This document shows, in pieces, positions 1 through 7,583 of a stretch of DNA of 35,722 nt. Both the position numbers and the translations under genes were made by a program. Within the stretch, counting starts at the first letter, position 1. The number at the start of each line of letters is the position of its first letter. The DNA is from Pelotomaculum terephthalicicum JT (GTDB lineage Bacteria > Bacillota > Desulfotomaculia > Desulfotomaculales > Pelotomaculaceae): assembly GCF_022410535.1 (NCBI RefSeq), contig NZ_JAKNBL010000033.1, forward strand, positions 1-35,722. Reading direction: 5' to 3'. The notes under the pieces are model-generated. The model had not been told where the DNA came from and made no database searches. It saw only the letters and a program-made list of their open reading frames with translations.

Positions 1-260
1 GCAAGACCTTAGGCCGAATGAAGAGCAATGAGTGCGGACACGTCAGTCGCAGCAGAGGATCTCGGCAGGCAGGGTTGGGAGGGTATTACCTAAAAGTTTT
101 TACCACCGCGCCAGCGGTTTAGTCCAATAAAGGTTATACTCACCAAGTTATCGATACAGTTAATTAACTAATAAAATATAATAGTTTAGCGAAGGCTAAC
201 GAATTCGCCGGCGATCGTTGAAGTATTGCTGAGACAGTTTAAAGTGCAACGGGAGGTTGC
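1..260. other. Leader region before the first gene; no gene recognised
   Basis: No recognisable gene. The forward frame starting at base 3 stays open from the window edge to a TAG at 120-122 (39 codons). It could be the tail of a gene starting outside the window, but I recognise nothing in it. Further down, TATAAT at 177-182 has a poor -35 match (GATACA, 153-158, 18-bp spacer), so it is only a weak promoter candidate for the binding-protein gene that follows. Confidence 0.3.
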
Positions 261-326
261 ATGAAAGCCGGCATAGCTGGCGGCAATAGCTGTTTCGATA
301 CCGTATTGGAGGTGGCTGGGAGCTTT

Positions 327-1361
327 ATGAAAAAGATTAACATCAACCAACTGCTGATTATTATCTTTTTTATCTGCCTGTGCGTGTTCGTGGTTTCAGC
401 CAGCTTTAATAAACCGAGGGTGCTTGTGCTGCAAAGTTATTTTACCGATTACTCCTGGACTAATGACGTGGATGAAGGCATCAGCAAAATTCTTGATAAA
501 AAGCCGTATACAGTCCGGCGGCACTATATGGACACCAAAAATCACCCCGAGGAAGATTTTAAAGTTAAAGCCGGCAACACGGCGCGGAAAGTAATTGACG
601 AGTGGAAGCCGGATATTATCCTGGCAGTTGACGATGACGCGCAGCAGTACGCGGCCAAGTATTATATCAATGACCCGCGCATGAAAATTATCTTCGCCGG
701 CATAAACGGGGAGATTGCGCCGTACGGGTATGATCAAGCGAACAACGTGACCGGTATAGTCGAGAGAAAGCAATTGCAATCGGTAAAAGATTTTTATATG
801 CAAATACACGAGTCACAGGGGAAGACAGGCAAGATCCGCCTGATCACTATCGGAGACAGGTCCGGTTCGGTGCTGGAGGATGAACACTTTATTGAAACAT
901 TTGATTGGGATCCGGTGGTGCTCGTGGATTCATTCAATGTCGGCACTTTTGACGAGTGGCAAAAAGCAATCATTGAAGCCGAAGGGCGGGCCGATTTTTT
1001 GATGTTGACCAATTACCGCAAGATTGCCCGTTCAGAGGATGATAAGAAATTAGTGCCGCCCGAAGAAATTATAGACTGGACGATGGAGAACAGTAGAGTT
1101 CCCGGTGTCGGCACCAACGGATTTAATGTGGAGGACGGTTATATGATGGCGCTGGGAGTGTCGCCGTACGAACAGGGTGAAGTTGCCGCCGGCATGGCTG
1201 TCGACATTATCGATAAAGGCATTTCGCCAAAAGATATCACTGTTCAGGAGACACGGCAATTCATTGTGCTGATTCGCCGTTCCGGCCTGCAAAAATACAA
1301 CATAGTAGTGCCCAAAATATATGAAGCCTTTGCCCGGGCCACTAATAATTATTTTGAGTAG
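327..1361 (+). CDS. ABC-type solute-binding protein (ABC_sub_bind family)
   Basis: Probable extracytoplasmic substrate-binding protein of the ABC_sub_bind (TrpX/YnfA-like) periplasmic-binding family. The protein from ATG 327 has 344 residues. It opens with MKK and a hydrophobic stretch of about 20 residues (LLIIIFFICLCVFVVSA), a signal peptide or anchor, then a VLVLQSY first beta strand, a DIILAVDDDAQQYAAKYY segment and a KIIFAGING segment typical of the fold. A longer reading from ATG 261 also has a good ribosome site (GGGAGG 4 bases upstream) and adds 22 residues. I prefer 327 because it starts the signal sequence directly. No ABC permease or ATPase follows; the next gene, 51 bp on, is a secondary transporter. 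Ligand unknown. Confidence 0.75.
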   Translation: MKKININQLLIIIFFICLCVFVVSASFNKPRVLVLQSYFTDYSWTNDVDEGISKILDKKPYTVRRHYMDTKNHPEEDFKVKAGNTARKVIDEWKPDIILAVDDDAQQYAAKYYINDPRMKIIFAGINGEIAPYGYDQANNVTGIVERKQLQSVKDFYMQIHESQGKTGKIRLITIGDRSGSVLEDEHFIETFDWDPVVLVDSFNVGTFDEWQKAIIEAEGRADFLMLTNYRKIARSEDDKKLVPPEEIIDWTMENSRVPGVGTNGFNVEDGYMMALGVSPYEQGEVAAGMAVDIIDKGISPKDITVQETRQFIVLIRRSGLQKYNIVVPKIYEAFARATNNYFE

Positions 1362-1412
1362 ATTTCCTTTGCCGGCCGGGACTGGCCGGAAACAGTGAGC
1401 GGAGGTTAATCC

Positions 1413-3263
1413 ATGAGTCTCGGTGTTAAAGAAATTACCGCGCAAATGAAAAACGCCCCGGTTTTTTCGACGTGCAACCCCCAGAATCTTGCCCGTATAA
1501 TCCCCGGTATTGTTGAAAAAAGTTTGAGAGAAGGGGAAGTTCTCTACCGGACGCAGACGCCGGCTGCCAATATATACCTTGTTATTGAAGGCAATTTGAA
1601 ACTAATTGCGGACAAGCGCGTGGTTAAAGAGGTGTCAAGCGGCCTGTTTGGCGAGGAAGCGGCGATTGGAGAAGAACTATATTTAACGGATGCGATCGCA
1701 GCCTGTTCCGCCGTGGTTCTGGAGATCCCCGGGGAATCGCTGCATAGCCTCTTAGAGAATGAACCACAACTTTTAAAAGGTTTTTTTTCCTCTTTATTTA
1801 ATCACTTTACAGATAAAAAACTGGAATATTATTCTAGGGCTAAGCAAGTACAGGAGCAGAGCGCCGGCATTGGGTTTACCATTGGGTGGATACTGGCTAT
1901 TATCGTGCCCGCGGTGATTTTTTACACGAGTTCCGGCGTGGGATTCGAATGGAATGCCAGGCTGTTTTTAATGGTGCTGTCCACTGTGATGATCATGTGG
2001 ACTTTTAACTTGACTCCTTCTTTCCTAATTCCGTGTATACTGGCCATCCTGGTAGTGATTTTTTTAGGCATCGCTCCGCCTTCAGTTGTGCTTGCCGGCT
2101 TTACATCAGGTACTTTTTTCATGGCTCTGAGTGTGTTCGGATTAACCGCGGTCTTGATTGCTTCCGGAATTGCTTACCGGTTGATTCTCACTGTGTTGAA
2201 ATATGTCCCCCCCTCCCGGTTTTCCTATGTGCTGGTGATGTTCCTGACCGGTTTCACCATGATCCCGTTTCTTCCTGACTACAGCGGGCGGGTGACGATG
2301 ATCAGCGCCCCGTTGACAGACATGGTCGATACTTTAAGATACCGTCTTTCCGGCAAGGCGGCTAATCAGCTAACTGCCGCGCTATATACCGGGACGACGC
2401 ATTTTTCCAGCGTTTTTTTGACGGGCAGCGCCGTTAACTTTTTGATTTACGGTTTACTTCCGCTGCAGTTGAGAGAGCAATTTACCTGGATTAGCTGGGC
2501 TTTTGCCGCGCTAGTTTTTACTCTCGTGTCTATTATTCTGTACCTGCTGGTTTTGTTTGTCATGTTTCGCAGTGAGGAGGTACCCGAGGTATCCAGAGAC
2601 CAAATTGAGGCGCAGCTTGAAGTTCTCGGCCCGTTTAACCCGAAAGAGTGGGCCGCTCTTGGCGGTGTCCTGCTCTTTATCGTCGGTGTCGCCACTTCTT
2701 CCATTCATAAAATAGACACTCCCTGGGTCGGGTTGGCCGTATTATATATTTTTCTTTCTCTGGGGATTCTTTCAAACGAAGAGTTTAAAAAGAGCATTAA
2801 CTGGCCTTTTCTGATTTATCTCGGCGGCATGCTGGGAATTATAGACGCCATGTCTTACCTGGAGCTTGACCAGTGGCTGATCAATCATTTCGCGTGGATA
2901 GAACATTATATGACTGATAATTTTTATCTTTTTATATTTTTACTGGCCTGCTCGATTACATTGATTGGCATAGTCGCCGACGAATACACGATAATTATCT
3001 TGTTTACGGCGATACTTTTTCCCATAGCGCAGACCAATGCCATAAGCCAGTGGGTCATCGGATTTATTATTCTGATTTTCGCCGGCTGGTGGCTTATTCC
3101 ACAGCAGGATCCCGATTTCCTTGTTTTCTCAGAAGTGGTAAACAGCAAAAAGCAAACTTTTAGCAAACGTGCGTTTCTAACATTTAACGCTGTCACGGTG
3201 CTCATCAGACTGGCGGCTTTGTATGTTTCCATACCTTTTTGGAAATGGCTGGGACTCCTGTAG
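1413..3263 (+). CDS. Cyclic-nucleotide-binding domain fused to DASS/SLC13-type anion transporter
   Basis: A 616-residue membrane protein. Residues about 15-120 form a CRP-like cyclic-nucleotide-binding domain (LREGEVLYRTQTPAANIYLV, GLFGEEAAIGE with the phosphate-cassette-like GEEAA, then a region of small residues). Residues about 150-616 hold some 11-12 hydrophobic segments resembling the DASS/SLC13-ArsB-NhaD ion-transporter superfamily, which moves dicarboxylates, sulfate or similar anions, usually with sodium. The start has GGAGG 7 bases upstream. It lies just after a solute-binding protein, so the pair may act together; that is inference. The canonical Arg that binds cNMP phosphate is not clear in the cassette, so the domain may bind another ligand or none. 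Confidence 0.75.
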   Translation: MSLGVKEITAQMKNAPVFSTCNPQNLARIIPGIVEKSLREGEVLYRTQTPAANIYLVIEGNLKLIADKRVVKEVSSGLFGEEAAIGEELYLTDAIAACSAVVLEIPGESLHSLLENEPQLLKGFFSSLFNHFTDKKLEYYSRAKQVQEQSAGIGFTIGWILAIIVPAVIFYTSSGVGFEWNARLFLMVLSTVMIMWTFNLTPSFLIPCILAILVVIFLGIAPPSVVLAGFTSGTFFMALSVFGLTAVLIASGIAYRLILTVLKYVPPSRFSYVLVMFLTGFTMIPFLPDYSGRVTMISAPLTDMVDTLRYRLSGKAANQLTAALYTGTTHFSSVFLTGSAVNFLIYGLLPLQLREQFTWISWAFAALVFTLVSIILYLLVLFVMFRSEEVPEVSRDQIEAQLEVLGPFNPKEWAALGGVLLFIVGVATSSIHKIDTPWVGLAVLYIFLSLGILSNEEFKKSINWPFLIYLGGMLGIIDAMSYLELDQWLINHFAWIEHYMTDNFYLFIFLLACSITLIGIVADEYTIIILFTAILFPIAQTNAISQWVIGFIILIFAGWWLIPQQDPDFLVFSEVVNSKKQTFSKRAFLTFNAVTVLIRLAALYVSIPFWKWLGLL

Positions 3264-3309
3264 CTGCCGGTAAAGAATTATTTGTGGTTCTGTTCATCCC
3301 ATCTTAGCG

Positions 3310-3433
3310 GTCTGGATGGGAGAAAGTTAAATTACCCTTTTGAAATCCGTTTTTCAAGAGGTCGTTTTAATGACGTTGATTATGCCCTGAGGTTTGTCGC
3401 CCGGGGCTTTTGATTTTTAATAATGCTGGTGGG
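3310..3433 (+). promoter_or_regulatory. Orphan, 5'-truncated FMN riboswitch (3' aptamer end plus expression platform)
   Basis: The stretch from GTCTGGATGG (3310) through ATGCTGGTG (about 3423-3431) repeats, base for base in large parts, the region 9960-10089 that closes the FMN riboswitch and leads into ribD. Shared in order are GTCTGGATGG-GAGAA, a CCTTTT/GAAA/TTTTTC block, the terminator CCCTGAGG...CCCGGGG, GATTTTTA and ATGCTGGTG. The 5' two thirds of the aptamer (CAGGG..., CGGCGGT, GAGCC, CCGGTGAGAAGCCGG) are missing, so it cannot bind FMN as a normal RFN element. No rib gene follows; the next 210 bp are very AT-rich with no recognisable gene. A local pairing TCCCATC/GATGGGA (3299-3321) could also let it act as a hairpin after the transporter gene. 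Confidence 0.7.
3384..3412 (+). terminator. Rho-independent terminator (copy of the rib terminator)
   Basis: GCCCTG-A-GG pairs with CC-CGGGGC (one bulged A, one U-G pair) around the loop TTTGTCG, followed by TTTTG. It belongs to the orphan riboswitch fragment and probably ends transcription from the transporter gene upstream. Confidence 0.65.
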
Positions 3434-3648
3434 AGCGGTGGTTAAATTATTATATGTTTTTTATATAATATACTAACAATTATTATAAGTAATTATTGGT
3501 TTATCATTTAAATTATTTTTTTAAGTTTATAAGACTAAGAAATATGGTTTTAAGAAATACGATGGAATCAAAAGATAATCACACTAATATCGGGTTGTCT
3601 TATATAAATTATTTATATATAAAAATTTAAAATCTTTAGATGTTATTA

Positions 3649-3678
3649 TTGATTATTTATGCAGATGGGATCTATAAT
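3649..3678 (+). promoter_or_regulatory. Probable sigma-A promoter for the NifU-like gene
   Basis: TTGATT (3649-3654), an 18-bp spacer and TATAAT (3673-3678) lie 44 bp upstream of the NifU-like start codon in AT-rich DNA. Confidence 0.5.
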
Positions 3679-3721
3679 ATTTATGAGCTAATGACCATAA
3701 CGCAAGGAGGAGTACAAAATT

Positions 3722-4159
3722 ATGGAAATAGACATCTATGATAATAAGATATTAATGAAGCATTTTATGAATCCAAGCAATGTTGGAAAAATCGATGATG
3801 CTGATGGAATCGGAACGGCAGGTAATCCTTCATGCAGCGATTACGTAAAGATATATATTAAGATCGACGGCCATCAATTAACAGACATAAAATATCAAGT
3901 GCATGGCTGCCCGGCGGCTATTGCTACTTCCAGCGTCTTTAGCGAACTGGTTAAAGGAAAGCCGATTATGGAGGCTCTGGATATAAATGACCAGGATGTT
4001 GTTGAAGCTTTAAGCGGTTTACCCGAACAAAAATTACATTGTTCTTGCATGGCTGTGGAGGCTTTTGATAAAGCTGTTATAGACTGGGTCATGCGGATCC
4101 TGCCAGATTCGAAGGAAGAGATAGAATCCATGGTTGAATACATTCAAAGAAGAGAGTAA
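3722..4159 (+). CDS. NifU/IscU-like iron-sulfur cluster scaffold protein
   Basis: A 145-residue protein of the IscU/NifU N-terminal family, on which Fe-S clusters are built before transfer. The three conserved cysteines are present: one in GNPSCSD, one in HGCPAAIATSS, and one in HCSCMA, which carries an extra Cys two residues apart. The Asp after the first Cys, typical of this family, is also present (SCSD). Length matches a stand-alone IscU-type scaffold. GGAGG lies 11 bases before the ATG. No IscS/NifS desulfurase is adjacent. It heads a cluster with NifX-like and MinD/ferredoxin proteins, separated from them by a strong promoter at 4256, so it may be transcribed alone as well as with them. 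Confidence 0.88.
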   Translation: MEIDIYDNKILMKHFMNPSNVGKIDDADGIGTAGNPSCSDYVKIYIKIDGHQLTDIKYQVHGCPAAIATSSVFSELVKGKPIMEALDINDQDVVEALSGLPEQKLHCSCMAVEAFDKAVIDWVMRILPDSKEEIESMVEYIQRRE

Positions 4160-4255
4160 TTTGGAGGGAAATTTCTTAAAAGAATTTATAAAAAATATTT
4201 GAAGTTACTTGTATAAATATTTTTATATTAACTTAAAATTAATGACATATTATCC

Positions 4256-4285
4256 TTGACATATTTAATTGAGGTTGAATATAAT
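4256..4285 (+). promoter_or_regulatory. Strong sigma-A promoter
   Basis: Perfect TTGACA (4256-4261) and perfect TATAAT (4280-4285) with an 18-bp spacer, about 78 bp before the NifX-like start codon. It should drive the NifX/DUF5320/MinD-ferredoxin operon. Confidence 0.85.
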
Positions 4286-4362
4286 AGTTATGAAACATAG
4301 TCCATAATATAATTTGGTCGCAGATAATGACTAAAAGTTTAATCGGGAGAAGGTGTGCATCT

Positions 4363-4725
4363 ATGAAAATAGCAATTTCTGCCCGGGAACAGACCCTTAA
4401 AAGCTTGGTGGATCTTAGGTTTGGCCGTTGCAACTGCTTTATCGTGGTAGACACGGCTACGGGTGATTACCGTGCGGTGAGCAATAATCAAAATTTGAAC
4501 GCCGCTCAGGGCGCCGGTATTCAGTCAGCGGAAATAGTCAGCCGCCAGGGAGTGGAAGCCGTGATTACGGGGCACTGTGGGCCAAAAGCTTTCCGTACAT
4601 TAAGCGCTGCGGGGATTAAGGTGTTTACCGGCGCTGAAGGCACGGTGGCAGATACCGTGGAGAAATTTAAAAAGGGTATGCTTACTGAAGCTGAAGAGGC
4701 GGATGTGGAAGGTCACTGGATTTAA
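4363..4725 (+). CDS. NifX/NifB-type dinitrogenase iron-molybdenum cofactor family protein
   Basis: A 120-residue protein of the Nitro_FeMo-Co family (NifX, NafY, NifB C-terminal, MTH1175-like). It starts MKIAIS and shows the family pattern DLRFGRCNCFIVVD and VEAVITGHCGPKAFRTL, followed by GIKVFTGAEGTVADTVEKFKKG. In nitrogen fixers such proteins hold Fe-Mo-type cofactors; stand-alone forms beside MinD-type ATPases are common in anaerobes and have no proven role. The start is taken at ATG 4363 with AAGG 8 bases upstream. An in-frame ATG at 4327 would add 12 residues unlike the family. First gene after the strong promoter at 4256; 36 bp separate it from the Gly-rich protein. Confidence 0.85.
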   Translation: MKIAISAREQTLKSLVDLRFGRCNCFIVVDTATGDYRAVSNNQNLNAAQGAGIQSAEIVSRQGVEAVITGHCGPKAFRTLSAAGIKVFTGAEGTVADTVEKFKKGMLTEAEEADVEGHWI

Positions 4726-4761
4726 GTTTAATCAAAATTATTTAAACGGAGGTATGTAAAG

Positions 4762-4956
4762 ATGCCGAGGAGAGATGGAACAGGGCCACAGGGCCGGGGT
4801 CAGGGAACAGGCAGGCGTTTAGGTCCGTGTGGCACCGGCCAAGGACAAGGCGGCGGCCAAAGACAAGGACAAGGCAGCGGATACTGTGGCCGGGGTGGTG
4901 GCCGGGGAGTCAGGCAAGGTCAAGGACGTGGCGGCCAGGGTAGGGGTTACTGTTAG
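4762..4956 (+). CDS. Gly/Gln/Arg-rich small protein (DUF5320-like)
   Basis: A 64-residue low-complexity protein starting MPRRDGTGPQGRGQGTGRR, the N-terminal signature of DUF5320-type proteins that often accompany NifX-like and MinD/ferredoxin genes. The rest is GQGQGG-type repeats with three Cys, two of them in GYC motifs including the very C-terminus. No membrane segment and no known fold. A ribosome site (GGAGG) lies 8 bases upstream. Function unknown; the paired Cys and Gly-rich backbone could bind metal, which is inference. Confidence 0.75.
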   Translation: MPRRDGTGPQGRGQGTGRRLGPCGTGQGQGGGQRQGQGSGYCGRGGGRGVRQGQGRGGQGRGYC

Positions 4957-4992
4957 CTTTACAAAATACCAGAATGGGGGAGGAAATGTATT

Positions 4993-5046
4993 ATGCCGGG
5001 ATTTGATGGGACCGGTCCATTGGGTATACCCTTCGGGGGGAAATAA
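4993..5046 (+). CDS. 17-codon mini-ORF with DUF5320-type N-terminus
   Basis: Encodes MPGFDGTGPLGIPFGGK followed by TAA. MPGFDGTGPxG is a typical DUF5320 N-terminus, so this is either a minimal paralogue or a truncated relic of a second Gly-rich protein. It has its own ribosome site (GGGGGAGG, about 9 bases upstream). Its last GGK codons supply the GGGGGG ribosome site of the ATPase gene, which starts one base after the stop. Translation of the mini-ORF could therefore control ATPase expression. Too short for automatic gene finders. Confidence 0.5.
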   Translation: MPGFDGTGPLGIPFGGK

Positions 5047-5047
5047 A

Positions 5048-5908
5048 ATGACAATAAATTTGACTGTTGCCGTGGCAAGCGGCAAGGGAGGGACGGGTAA
5101 GACTACTGTTTCTGTAAATCTTGCCTGTGCCGCGGTAGCAGCAGGATATAAGGCGGCTTATCTGGATAGTGACGTAGAAGAGCCGAACGGGCACCTCTTT
5201 CTGAAGCCACGTATCAGCCGACGCTACCCGGTCAGCGTGCCGGTTCCGGTGATTGATGCCGAGAAGTGTATTGCCTGCAGCTCCTGCGGGGAAATTTGCC
5301 AATACAGCGCTATCCTGTGCATTAACAAAAACGTCCTCACTTTCGAAAAAATGTGCCACGGGTGTGGAGGTTGTCAGTTGGCCTGTCCCGTTGCGGCAAT
5401 TGCCGAAAAAGGCAGGAAAATTGGGATTGTGGAAGAAGGAGTGGCCGGGGAAATATCTTTTGTCCACGGCAAGCTCAATATTGGCGAGGCCATGAGTACG
5501 CCGCTGATCAAGGCGGTTCGCTCGGCAGGCCCGGATAATTCATTAAGAATTGTTGACGCGCCCCCGGGCACCTCCTGTCCGGTAATCACAGCGATTAAAG
5601 GAGTGGATTTCGTAATACTAGTTACCGAACCGACCCCCTTCGGACTGAACGACCTGGGCCTTGCCTTAGACATGATTAAAGAACTGGGTATTCCGCACGC
5701 GGTAGTGGTGAACAGGTCCAACCCGTATAACAGCCTGGCCAGGGATTTCTGCAGGGAAAGAGAAGTCAAGCTGCTGGCGGAAATACCGGACGACCGCAGG
5801 ATAGCCGAGGCTTATTCCAGAGGCGAATTGGCGTTTTCCGCCGCCCCCGCTTACCGGGGAGTTTTCGAAGATCTCCTGATTTCTATTGAAAAAGAGGCGA
5901 GACGGTGA
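5048..5908 (+). CDS. MinD-superfamily P-loop ATPase with inserted ferredoxin domain (first copy)
   Basis: A 286-residue cytoplasmic ATPase of the Mrp/MinD/NifH superfamily. It begins MTINLTVAVASGKGGTGKTT (deviant Walker A with signature Lys, residues 10-17), then DSDVEEPNG. Between about residues 70 and 120 lies a two-[4Fe-4S] ferredoxin insert (CIACSSCGEICQ and CHGCGGCQLACPVAAI, eight Cys). DAPPGTSCP follows as the switch II/Walker B region. Start at ATG 5048 is chosen over an in-frame ATG at 4829, because the 73 upstream codons run over the Gly-rich gene and are unlike the family. It overlaps the next ATPase by 4 bases. Such pairs are often found with NifX-like proteins in anaerobes and may load or move metal clusters. 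Confidence 0.9.
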   Translation: MTINLTVAVASGKGGTGKTTVSVNLACAAVAAGYKAAYLDSDVEEPNGHLFLKPRISRRYPVSVPVPVIDAEKCIACSSCGEICQYSAILCINKNVLTFEKMCHGCGGCQLACPVAAIAEKGRKIGIVEEGVAGEISFVHGKLNIGEAMSTPLIKAVRSAGPDNSLRIVDAPPGTSCPVITAIKGVDFVILVTEPTPFGLNDLGLALDMIKELGIPHAVVVNRSNPYNSLARDFCREREVKLLAEIPDDRRIAEAYSRGELAFSAAPAYRGVFEDLLISIEKEARR

Positions 5909-6795
5909 AAGAAATAGTAGTTGTCAGCGGCAAAGGAGGTACCGGCAAGACAAGCGTGGCGGCTTCCCTGGTTGTCCTGGCCAAAAGGTCGGTGGTGGCG
6001 GACTGTGACGTGGACGCGGCGGACCTGCATCTGGTGCTTGAACCCCGGATTAAAAAAACAGAGGATTTCACCGGTGGAAAGAGCGCCAGCATTGTTCCAG
6101 GCAGATGCAGTAATTGTGGAAAATGCTATGAGATCTGCCGGTTCAATGCCGTAATCAAAGATGAGAGCAAACAGCCGGCCTATTTTATTGACCATATAGC
6201 CTGTGAAGGGTGCGGTGTTTGCAGTTGCTTTTGCCCGGAGAAAGCCATCGATTTTAAGCCGTCCGTCAACGGCCGATGGTTTATTTCGGATACCCGCTAC
6301 GGCCCGATGGTCCACGCCAGGCTCGGCATCGCGCAAGAAAATTCCGGCAAGCTGGTTTCCCTGGTGCGCAACCAGGCAAGAATGCTCGCCGAAAAAGACA
6401 ATCTGTCATACATCATTGTTGACGGACCGCCGGGTATCGGTTGCCCGGTTATTTCTTCAATCACCGGCGCCGACGCCGTTTTGATCGTCGCGGAACCCAC
6501 AGTATCCGGTGCGCACGACCTGGAACGGGTGGCCGAACTGGCCGGACATTTTAAAATTCCCGCTTTCCTCTGCGTCAACAAATATGATCTCAACCCTGAG
6601 GTGGCTGAAAATATCGAGGAGAAAGCAAGGGCGGGTGGAATTGCCGTTATCGGAAGGATTCGCTATGACCGGACTGTCACCGAAGCACAGATCAAAGGAC
6701 TCCCGGTGGTGGCGTTTCCGGATACTGCCGTGGCAGAAGATATGAGAACTGTTTGGGAAAATTTGGAAAAGAAATTGAACTTAAACAAACAGTGA
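5905..6795 (+). CDS. MinD-superfamily P-loop ATPase with inserted ferredoxin domain (second copy)
   Basis: A 296-residue paralogue of the preceding gene. It starts at GTG 5905, overlapping the preceding stop as GTGA, so the two are translationally coupled. Motifs: VVSGKGGTGKTS near residue 7, DCDVDAADLHL, the ferredoxin insert CSNCGKCYEICRF and CEGCGVCSCFCPEKAI with eight Cys, then DGPPGIGCPV. Deviant Walker A ATPases of this class act as dimers, so the two paralogues may form a heterodimer; this is inference. The gene is directly followed by a broken NifX-like gene whose first recognisable codon touches its stop. Confidence 0.9.
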   Translation: MKEIVVVSGKGGTGKTSVAASLVVLAKRSVVADCDVDAADLHLVLEPRIKKTEDFTGGKSASIVPGRCSNCGKCYEICRFNAVIKDESKQPAYFIDHIACEGCGVCSCFCPEKAIDFKPSVNGRWFISDTRYGPMVHARLGIAQENSGKLVSLVRNQARMLAEKDNLSYIIVDGPPGIGCPVISSITGADAVLIVAEPTVSGAHDLERVAELAGHFKIPAFLCVNKYDLNPEVAENIEEKARAGGIAVIGRIRYDRTVTEAQIKGLPVVAFPDTAVAEDMRTVWENLEKKLNLNKQ

Positions 6796-7054
6796 TTTGG
6801 GCATTGCGAAAGATTTGTTTTTTTGACGTCAACCCTGAAACCAAAGAAATTAACAAGAAAGAATCATTTACTCCCCCGCCGCATGAGCCTGGTTTGTACC
6901 CCAGATTACTGGGCGAAAAAGGAGCCGACATTATCATAGCCGGCGGGATGGGCCCGCGGGCACAGGAATTGTTCAACGAGAATGGTGTAAAGTAGTAGTC
7001 GGGGCCAATTCTGCTTCAGGCAGTCCGGAAGATATCTTGATCACAGAGCTTTGA
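6796..7054 (+). pseudogene. Broken NifX/MTH1175-like gene (two frameshifts, N-terminus lost)
   Basis: Three frames together spell one NifX-like protein: FGHCERFVF (frame from 6796), then FFDVNPETKEINKKE through AGGMGPRAQELFNENGVK (frame of 6753), then VVVGANSASGSPEDILITEL and TGA 7052-7054. The first break is at a run of seven T (6818-6824), where eight would restore the frame. The second is at AAA (6989-6991), where four A would restore it. The first dozen or so residues of the family are missing: FGHC starts directly after the stop of the ATPase gene. The HEPG...GGMGPRAQ motif is well kept. This is a recent pseudogene, or an intact gene hit by homopolymer sequencing errors; the missing N-terminus favours the first. 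Confidence 0.75.
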
Positions 7055-7254
7055 GAAATTGGGATCCACAGGCAAGCCGCCAATAAACGGTATCTGAAAT
7101 TTCCGGACGATTTCTTTCCGCAAAATTGAGGAGTATGACAGTAACCTTTTTACCAATTTCGTCTTTGAAGATTTAACTCAATAGAAGCAAAACAAACATT
7201 ATTATGATAAAATGTTAATAATCTGCGAAACAAACCGCGCGGAAGGAGCCGACA

Positions 7255-7521
7255 ATGGAAGAGTACCTCGATGACCTGCGGGAAAGCTTTTTTACCTGGT
7301 GTGATAATGCCGTGCAAGTCCATATTGAAGGCGAAGGAACCATGCTCAAACGGTGGCGGCCGCGCAGGAATCCGGACGGCAGTTATGATCTGATCCTTAA
7401 ACTGATTGCTTGCGATGAAACCACCTCCATGCTTACAGTGCCTATACCGGAGGAGTATCACGATCTTCTTGAGCGTGAGTATTTCATCAATCACCCGCCG
7501 GACGAAGAGGAAGAAAGTTAG
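7255..7521 (+). CDS. Hypothetical acidic 88-residue protein
   Basis: Not recognised. A soluble protein of 88 residues with an acidic C-terminus (PPDEEEES), two Cys (TWCDNA, IACDE) and a central basic patch (KRWRPRRNPDGSYD). No membrane segment or signal. The start has GGAAGGAG 8 bases upstream. It lies 62 bp before the radical SAM maturase. It does not look like the Cys-rich SCIFF precursor peptide that such maturases modify, although its position leaves open that it is a partner. Confidence 0.65.
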   Translation: MEEYLDDLRESFFTWCDNAVQVHIEGEGTMLKRWRPRRNPDGSYDLILKLIACDETTSMLTVPIPEEYHDLLEREYFINHPPDEEEES

Positions 7522-7583
7522 AGTGTTTTGCATTATGGTGTTGAAATTGTTCTTGAAGATGATTGAATTGGGAGATGCTGTTG

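Noticed and set aside
396-809. Antisense frame of 137 codons over the binding-protein gene
   Set aside because: Shadow of the real gene; no ribosome site and no family resemblance. Many similar antisense frames elsewhere were dropped for the same reason.
4829-5047. N-terminal extension of the first MinD/ferredoxin ATPase back to ATG 4829
   Set aside because: The 73 codons run through the Gly-rich gene in another frame, are low-complexity Ala/Lys/Asp, and the family starts at MTINLTVAVASGKGG with its own ribosome site.
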